Source: Rickettsiales bacterium (GTDB lineage: Bacteria > Pseudomonadota > Alphaproteobacteria > Rickettsiales > UBA1997). Taken from it: DNA of 39,214 nucleotides. The notes below the pieces were generated by a model. The model did no database searches, had not been told where the DNA came from, and saw only the letters and a list, made by a program, of their open reading frames with translations. The position numbers and the translations under genes are program-made. The stretch is taken from the NCBI GenBank assembly GCA_017999675.1, contig JAGNLL010000010.1, forward strand, positions 1-39,214. The letters run 5' to 3'. Below are positions 33,961-39,214 of the stretch, in pieces; the first letter of the stretch is position 1; the number at the start of each line of letters is the position of its first letter.

Positions 33961-34058
33961 GAATAACCACCCCAACCCCTCCTTCAAAAGGAGGGGCTTT
34001 AGTACGATTACGGGGTGAAAAGCCCCTCCTTTTGAAGGAGGGGTTGGGGTGGTTATTC
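33961..34058. repeat. Long palindromic element, family B copy 2
   Basis: Perfect inverted repeat with 40-base arms (33961-34000 and 34019-34058) and an 18-base loop. It shares its arms with copy 1 at 19150-19245, while the loop differs. It sits in the 184-base spacer between the U32 gene start side and dinD. The right flank cgcacact is the reverse complement of the left flank of copy 1. Confidence 0.95.
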
Positions 34059-34100
34059 GCACACTAAGTTTCTTGGAAAAAAAGATTTAAAAACACACTC

Positions 34101-35729
34101 TTAGAGCATCTCTCCCATTTTTTTAGTTTTTAAAATCTCACGTGCTTTGGCGTATTTGTCGTCGTGCCAAAACATTAGGCAACCGTTGCAACCTTTGCCG
34201 CAGCAGCCTTCTTTGCCGATTCTTGGGGTTCTTGGCGAGGTTTGTTCGTCGCCAACTTCCAAAGCGGCGAAATATTTTTTGCGTTTATTTTCGTATTTTT
34301 CTTCACGCACGTCTCCAGCTTCTAATTGGTGCGAAAGTTGGCGTGATTCTACTTTTAACTTTTCTGATTCGATGTTGCTTTTTTCTTTACGAATCAATGA
34401 AAGCGCGGGCAAAAGTTCTTTGATTTTTTCATTTGAAAACAAATGAAAATCAGCAGCCGGAATCTTGAATAGTGGCCTTTGACCGGCATGCAATTTATCT
34501 GAAATTTCATGCTCAACGTATTTTCCTTCAGCATTTAATTTGATTTTTTTGAACTCGTAAATTCGAAGCAAAATTGGCTCGCGTTGGTGAGGGGATAAAA
34601 ATTCTAACACATCACCTGCATCCATGCGGTTCTTGCCTTCACAGATTAAATCATCGCCAACCCATTCAACAACGCGTGCGGTATATTCGTAAAAACTTGT
34701 CGAACCTGTGCTTTCATAATCATGCGCCAAGTTAGTCAAACGGCCGTCGTGGAAGGCTAGAGTGTAGCCACGATTGGCAATTGCGTTTATTTCATCCATG
34801 TAATCGTCAGCGCTCCAACCTTCTGGATTTGCCATGTAATCATCAATTGCGGCGCGGTAAACGCGAGCAACAGAACCGGCGTAAAACTCGGTTTTGTTGC
34901 GGCCTTCAACTTTAAAAGAATCGAGACCCATCTTGATGTATTCATCAAGTTTTGGCAGCAAACACAAATCTTTCGAATTCAAAATGTAAGAACCGTGAAC
35001 ATCTTCCTCAAAAGGCAGGAGTTGGCCTGGGCGCACTTCTTCTTCTAAGAAAAAGTCGAACATTTCCTTGTTGCTTTCGTTGATTTCAATTTCGTGCTCA
35101 GTGTTGTCTTTGAGTTTTATTTTTAATTTGTAACCCCATCTGCAAGAGTGTGCACAGCTGCCCTGATTGGCTCCGCGCTCGGCCAAAAAATTTGAAAGCA
35201 AACAACGCCCCGAATAAGTCATGCAAAGCGAGCCGTGAATGAAAGTTTCAATTTTAATGTTTGGGCATTTTTCGCGAATCACCGCAAGCTCTTCAAACGA
35301 CACTTCGCGCGCCATTACAACTAAACTCGCTCCCTGCTTTTCCCAGAAATCTACGGTAAGCCAAGAGCAAACATTGGCTTGGGTTGAAATGTGCAACTCT
35401 AACTCAGGTGCGCGTTCTTTAACAAATTGAAAAACACCCGGATCAGACACAATCAAGCCATCAGGTTTAACTTTTTTTACGGTGTCGATAAACTCTGGAA
35501 GCTTTTCGATGTCTTTATTGTGCGAAAAAAGATTGAGCGTGAGGTAAACTTTTTTGCCGCGCGCATGAGCATATTCTACTCCTTCAACAACATCTTCTAA
35601 AGTGAAGCCAGACTTAACGCGAAGCGACATATCGGGAGTTCCACAATAAACCGCATCGGCACCATAAAGAATTGCGGTTTTTAGTCGATCGAGGGTTCCG
35701 GCTGGTAAAAGCAATTCCGGCTTTTTCAT
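34101..35729 (-). CDS. U32 peptidase-family protein, TrhP/YegQ-like
   Basis: The 542-residue protein opens with ELLLPAGTLDRLKTAILYGADAVY and has the U32 signature region ETFIHGSLCMTYSGRCLLS (C169, C176) followed by GSCAHSCRWGY (C192, C196), the expected Fe-S ligands. Members of this group take part in 5-hydroxyuridine formation in tRNA wobble positions. The C-terminal tail (507-542) has a second cysteine cluster (C509, C510, C514, C517) in CCGKGCNGCLMFW. Residues about 445-495 are a charged helical linker. It starts 3 bases after the ABC ATPase gene, so the two are co-transcribed. Confidence 0.88.
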   Translation of the reverse strand: MKKPELLLPAGTLDRLKTAILYGADAVYCGTPDMSLRVKSGFTLEDVVEGVEYAHARGKKVYLTLNLFSHNKDIEKLPEFIDTVKKVKPDGLIVSDPGVFQFVKERAPELELHISTQANVCSWLTVDFWEKQGASLVVMAREVSFEELAVIREKCPNIKIETFIHGSLCMTYSGRCLLSNFLAERGANQGSCAHSCRWGYKLKIKLKDNTEHEIEINESNKEMFDFFLEEEVRPGQLLPFEEDVHGSYILNSKDLCLLPKLDEYIKMGLDSFKVEGRNKTEFYAGSVARVYRAAIDDYMANPEGWSADDYMDEINAIANRGYTLAFHDGRLTNLAHDYESTGSTSFYEYTARVVEWVGDDLICEGKNRMDAGDVLEFLSPHQREPILLRIYEFKKIKLNAEGKYVEHEISDKLHAGQRPLFKIPAADFHLFSNEKIKELLPALSLIRKEKSNIESEKLKVESRQLSHQLEAGDVREEKYENKRKKYFAALEVGDEQTSPRTPRIGKEGCCGKGCNGCLMFWHDDKYAKAREILKTKKMGEML

Positions 35730-35732
35730 AAA

Positions 35733-37382
35733 TTAATTTTTAAAATGAGAGGTGAGAGTTTCGGTGTAGCACTCTTTTGGCGAGTTGATGATTTGCGATT
35801 TTTCTCCCATTTCAACAATTTGTCCAGCCTTTAAAACCATGATTTCATCGGCTATTTGCGCCACCGCGTCAAGATCGTGAGAAATAAAAATGTAGGAAAT
35901 TTCTTGGGTTTTTTGAATTTCTAAAAGCAGCTGCAAAATTTCATTTTGCGTAAGCAAATCAAGGGCCGAGGTTGGTTCATCCAACACCAAGATTTTTGGG
36001 TTTAAAATCAAAGCCCGAGCAATTGCAACGCGTTGACGTTGACCACCAGAGAGTTCGTGTGGGTAGCGGTTTTTAATTTCTAACTCGAGTCGAAGTTTTT
36101 TCATGATGCCATCAACCCTCTCACAAACCGTCGGTTGAGCGGAGTCGAAACCATCGGAAGGTTCCTGCTGTGAACCTTTAGCAGCAGGAACCTTCCGATG
36201 GTTTCGACTCCGCTCAACCGACGGTTTGTGTAGTTTGTGAATCAGCAAACCCTCAACGATAATATCCTTCACCAACATGCGCGGATTAAGGCTTGAGAAC
36301 GGGTCCTGAAAAATAATTTGCACATCGCGGCGCAATTCTGATTCGCTTTTTTTCCAAATTTTGTCACCGAAAAACTTAACTTCACCTACGTGCGGCGTCA
36401 GGTTTAACAAGGCTAGAGCCAATGTTGATTTTCCCGAGCCGCTCTCGCCGATTATTCCTAAATTATGTCCTGATTGTAATCCAAAATTTAGATCGCGATT
36501 GGCGTAAAAATTTTCACTTTTGAAAAAAGATTTTTTGATCTGATGAATCACAGACAAATTTTTCACCGACAAAATTTCTGCACTTTGCGGTTTTTTAATT
36601 TGCTCTTTCTGCATTAGAACAGCGTTGATTAGAGACTTAGTGTAATCATTTTTTGGCGCTAAAAAAATTTGCTGCGCACTGCCTTTTTCAACAATTTTTC
36701 CGGCGTTTAAAACCACAACTTCGTCGGCAATTTTTTTCACTACATGTAGATTGTGAGTGATAAATAAAACCGCCAAACCGAGTTCATTTTTTAAACGTAA
36801 AATCAGATTTAGAATTTCATTTTGCACCGCCACATCAAGCGCCGTTGTTGGCTCGTCAGCGATTAGAATTTTTGGATTATTGGCCAAAGCAATTGCCAAC
36901 ATTACACGCTGTTTTTGCCCGCCTGAAAGTTGGTGTGGATAGTCATCAAGCCTTGAAGTTAAAGACTCTAGCTCAACCATTTTAATCAGCTCTAAAACGC
37001 GTTTTTTTAAATTTTCTTTGGAGATTTTTGGATTGTGAATCGTGATCGCTTCAGCGATTTGTTTGCCGATTTTATGCAGTGGATTTAGTGAAGTGTTAGA
37101 ATCTTGAAAAACAAAACCGATTTCTTGCCCGCGAATTTTACAAAGCTGCTCTTCGCTTAATTTAAGTAAGTTTTTTCCATCAAAAATAACTTCACCAGAA
37201 GTTTGTGCCTTGCGCGCTAATCCAACAATTGCAAGTGCTGTGACCGATTTTCCCGAACCGCTTTGACCAACAAGCGCGGTGATTTTTTTAGGAAATAAAT
37301 CAAAAAAAACTTCCGAGACCACTTGGTGACCTCGGAAGGAAATTGAGAGATTTTTTACTGATAAGATTTGTTTTTTACTCAC
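35733..37382 (-). CDS. Peptide-type ABC transporter, fused dual ATPase (YejF-like)
   Basis: The 549-residue protein has two ATPase domains. Domain 1: Walker A GQSGSGKS at 39-46, Q93, signature LSGGQK at 152-157, Walker B LIADEP at 173-178. Domain 2: Walker A GESGSGKS at 312-319, Q359, signature LSGGQR at 444-449, Walker B LVLDEP at 465-470, H502. This is the YejF/Dpp-Opp layout that powers oligopeptide import. Between Q-loop and signature of domain 2, about 36 residues (386-421) are an insertion encoded by the palindrome at 36122-36230; relatives run straight from LLIHKL to the ERV helix. The catalytic motifs remain intact. Permease and binding-protein genes are absent here. Confidence 0.94.
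   Translation of the reverse strand: MSKKQILSVKNLSISFRGHQVVSEVFFDLFPKKITALVGQSGSGKSVTALAIVGLARKAQTSGEVIFDGKNLLKLSEEQLCKIRGQEIGFVFQDSNTSLNPLHKIGKQIAEAITIHNPKISKENLKKRVLELIKMVELESLTSRLDDYPHQLSGGQKQRVMLAIALANNPKILIADEPTTALDVAVQNEILNLILRLKNELGLAVLFITHNLHVVKKIADEVVVLNAGKIVEKGSAQQIFLAPKNDYTKSLINAVLMQKEQIKKPQSAEILSVKNLSVIHQIKKSFFKSENFYANRDLNFGLQSGHNLGIIGESGSGKSTLALALLNLTPHVGEVKFFGDKIWKKSESELRRDVQIIFQDPFSSLNPRMLVKDIIVEGLLIHKLHKPSVERSRNHRKVPAAKGSQQEPSDGFDSAQPTVCERVDGIMKKLRLELEIKNRYPHELSGGQRQRVAIARALILNPKILVLDEPTSALDLLTQNEILQLLLEIQKTQEISYIFISHDLDAVAQIADEIMVLKAGQIVEMGEKSQIINSPKECYTETLTSHFKN
36122..36230. repeat. Palindromic element, family C copy 2, in frame within a gene
   Basis: Perfect inverted repeat with 49-base arms (36122-36170 and 36182-36230) and an 11-base loop. 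The arms contain gagcggagtcgaaacc and ggaaggttcctgc, as in copy 1 at 23464-23559. It lies inside the ABC ATPase gene and keeps the frame open, encoding residues such as VERSRNHRKVPAA and EPSDGFDSAQPTV. Confidence 0.96.
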
Positions 37383-37409
37383 TTAGAAAAATTTTATTAC
37401 CCAAACTTC

Positions 37410-39214
37410 TTATTCAACGTAAGGGTAAGAGAATATTACAACACCCCCAGAACCTAAGCCACCACCATGACTACCCGCACTTGACGTACTTCCTCCTTTA
37501 CTACCTCCACCTCCGCCGCCTCCTCTTCCAGAAGCGCTAGTAGAAAAGCTATTTCCATTAGCAGTGCTAGACTGAAGACCTTTAGGACCACCAGCGCCAT
37601 AAAGCTTGTCATCACCAGTAATATTGATAATCACTCCAACACCACCACCATCACCACCATCTCGACTATCAAGGTTACCTCCAGCAGCACCAGGTGATCC
37701 AGCAGATGAGCCATTTATCCCAGCTCCACCATTTCCACCGGCTCCAGATCCACCGCCGCCATTGCCACCACCACTAGAAACACCGTTTATTGATCCAGCT
37801 AATCCAGGCGATCCACCTATACCACCACCCGGAGATAATGAGTTATATGCGCCCGCACCATTGCCACCCTTTCCAGCAACTGCAACTATTGATCCAGAAA
37901 CTTCAACATTAGCCTGAGTCGGAATTGTCACGACTGTATTATGCCCCGCAGCAAGAGTTGCTCCTGTAACGTAAATAATTTGACCACCACCACCGCCGCC
38001 GCCACCTTTCCGCTGCACTCCATCATTGTACCAACGACCACTACCACCACTTCCTCCGCATCCCACTATTAAATATTTAAAATCGTTAGTTGTAGTACCC
38101 CCAGTGCAAGAAAATGTGCCACTGGTAAGGAAGGTATGAATCTTTCTACCTGGAACCGCTGTTGTAGAAATATCATCACCACCCGTACAGTTTAAAGAGG
38201 AAACACATTGACTAGGCGTAATATTTGCCGCCCCAGTTGCTGTGCAAGTATACGTGGGAGATCCCGTGTAACCTGAAGCACAAGCAGTTTCTGGGGTATT
38301 TGGAATTGCTGCCGCTGAAGTGGTATAAGGAAGACCTGTTTTGTTATTAAATCCCGCAACAGAATTGATTGAGCAAGTAATCTGCGTACAAGTTCCACCA
38401 GTAATAGTTGCAGGTCCCGTTGATGTGCAGGTGTAGTTCTTAGTGCCTCCAGAATATCCAGGAGCATTACACGCAAACGTTCCCGATCCAGCAGTTTTAT
38501 AAGGAAGACCAGCTTGAGCTAAATAACCAGTGCCAGCTACCGCGGTACAAGTAATTGGAGTGCAATGCGTCACAATCGTTGCCGCCCCAGTTGAGGTGCA
38601 AGTGTAAGTAGGAGAGCCAGTATATCCATCTTTGCAAGCCACAGTTGGAGAGTTGGGAATTGCAGTTGTAGATGCAGCATAAGGAACGGTTTGATCGTTA
38701 AGATCACTCACCCCAGCAATAGAACAACTTATTGGATCGCATGTTGTGCCTAAAAGGTTAAATCCAGTCTGACAAGTGCAGCTACCAGAAACATTTGTGA
38801 TAGTTCCGCCAATACAATCAAAAGTGATTTGGTCTGTACCCTTAAAGTGAGGACCATTGCAATTTTCAGTTAACCCAGTTCCAGCACCAACGTTCGCGGT
38901 TGTAGTTAAAATTCCGGTAATTGAAGTTAAGGCAAAACTACATTGTGGAATACAAGCGTCCCCAACCGCAGAATATCCAAGACTGTCATTACAAGGACAA
39001 TTTCCAGATTTAGTAATAGAGCCAGTTCCAGCCGGACAAGAAACCGTGATTGAATCTTTATATCCTGTAGCACCGCATGTTGCAACAACGCCAGTTTGAC
39101 CATCAAGCACAGTTGTTGGTGAAGTGACGCCGTTAATTGAAGCAGTGCTGCAATCCATCGAACACCCTGTATCAGTCACTGTTCCACTTGTACAAGACCC
39201 ACCCGCAACCACGT
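37410..39214 (-). CDS. Glycine-rich surface protein, partial (5' end beyond window)
   Basis: The frame is open to the right edge, so the N-terminus is missing; a GTG at 39212 is merely the first usable codon. About 600 residues are visible. The first 340 are cysteine-rich modules of about 45-60 residues (TYTCTSTGAATI, FACNAPGYSGG and similar), then a glycine-rich domain follows (about 360-600) with GGGGGGGGQIIYVTG and a C-terminus VVIFSYPYVE. The architecture matches the gene at 25660-27747, so a prepilin-like leader may lie outside the window. It ends 27 bases before the ABC gene on the same strand, with no terminator between. Export and surface display are inferred. Confidence 0.8.
   Translation of the reverse strand, partial: VVAGGSCTSGTVTDTGCSMDCSTASINGVTSPTTVLDGQTGVVATCGATGYKDSITVSCPAGTGSITKSGNCPCNDSLGYSAVGDACIPQCSFALTSITGILTTTANVGAGTGLTENCNGPHFKGTDQITFDCIGGTITNVSGSCTCQTGFNLLGTTCDPISCSIAGVSDLNDQTVPYAASTTAIPNSPTVACKDGYTGSPTYTCTSTGAATIVTHCTPITCTAVAGTGYLAQAGLPYKTAGSGTFACNAPGYSGGTKNYTCTSTGPATITGGTCTQITCSINSVAGFNNKTGLPYTTSAAAIPNTPETACASGYTGSPTYTCTATGAANITPSQCVSSLNCTGGDDISTTAVPGRKIHTFLTSGTFSCTGGTTTNDFKYLIVGCGGSGGSGRWYNDGVQRKGGGGGGGGQIIYVTGATLAAGHNTVVTIPTQANVEVSGSIVAVAGKGGNGAGAYNSLSPGGGIGGSPGLAGSINGVSSGGGNGGGGSGAGGNGGAGINGSSAGSPGAAGGNLDSRDGGDGGGVGVIINITGDDKLYGAGGPKGLQSSTANGNSFSTSASGRGGGGGGGSKGGSTSSAGSHGGGLGSGGVVIFSYPYVE

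Noticed and set aside
37606-37917. Proline-rich plus-strand open frame
   Set aside because: It is the antisense image of the glycine-rich codons of the gene at 37410-39214; GGN reversed gives NCC, hence proline.

Overview
The window looks like an AT-rich alphaproteobacterial chromosome segment. The Isc cluster (iscR, two tandem cysteine desulfurase genes, iscU, iscA, hscB, hscA), the 7Fe ferredoxin/ccmC/hisS run and the rpsA-sppA pair suggest an alphaproteobacterium with Rickettsiales-like traits. De novo purine synthesis (purH), preQ0 synthesis (queC), a TonB-dependent receptor and a hybrid histidine kinase argue against a strongly reduced obligate intracellular genome. This placement is inference; no 16S rRNA gene is present.

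Layout. (1) 212-7036: a signalling locus. A minus-strand operon (LuxI/FeeM-like acyltransferase, TonB-dependent receptor, YfiR-family periplasmic protein, Hpt phosphotransfer protein) faces away from a plus-strand hybrid histidine kinase, whose 3' end has a strong bidirectional terminator. (2) 7082-11371: a tight minus-strand operon of an unknown membrane-anchored protein, hisS, ccmC, fdxA and a HAD phosphatase, divergent from lepA. (3) 13365-15028: a 515-residue acidic protein of unknown function and tRNA-Val(GAC). (4) 15138-18948: queC, then acpP and the rpsA-sppA pair on the minus strand. (5) 19285-25334: the Isc iron-sulfur cluster operon, with a candidate IscR operator over its promoter. 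(6) 25367-27790: a 3'-end remnant and then a complete gene for a pseudopilin-like, glycine-rich surface protein. (7) 27810-30705: inorganic pyrophosphatase, a thiolase and an inositol-monophosphatase-family enzyme. (8) 30888-33916: dinD-cmk-purH, read in that order on the minus strand. (9) 34101-39214: a U32 peptidase-family protein (tRNA hydroxylation type), a two-domain peptide-type ABC ATPase, and a partial second glycine-rich protein running off the window edge.

The window is rich in dispersed palindromic elements. At least three families occur twice each: 19150-19245 and 33961-34058; 23464-23559 and 36122-36230; 28443-28525 and 30770-30855. A fourth type lies at 102-189. One copy (36122-36230) sits in frame inside the ABC ATPase gene and adds about 36 residues, which recalls the Rickettsia palindromic elements found inside genes.

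The two most interesting items are the signalling locus, which combines a putative acyl-signal synthase with an outer-membrane receptor, a YfiR-like protein and a phosphorelay, and the glycine-rich surface protein family with its duplicated 3' end and terminator. No insertion sequence, CRISPR array, rRNA or replication origin was recognised.
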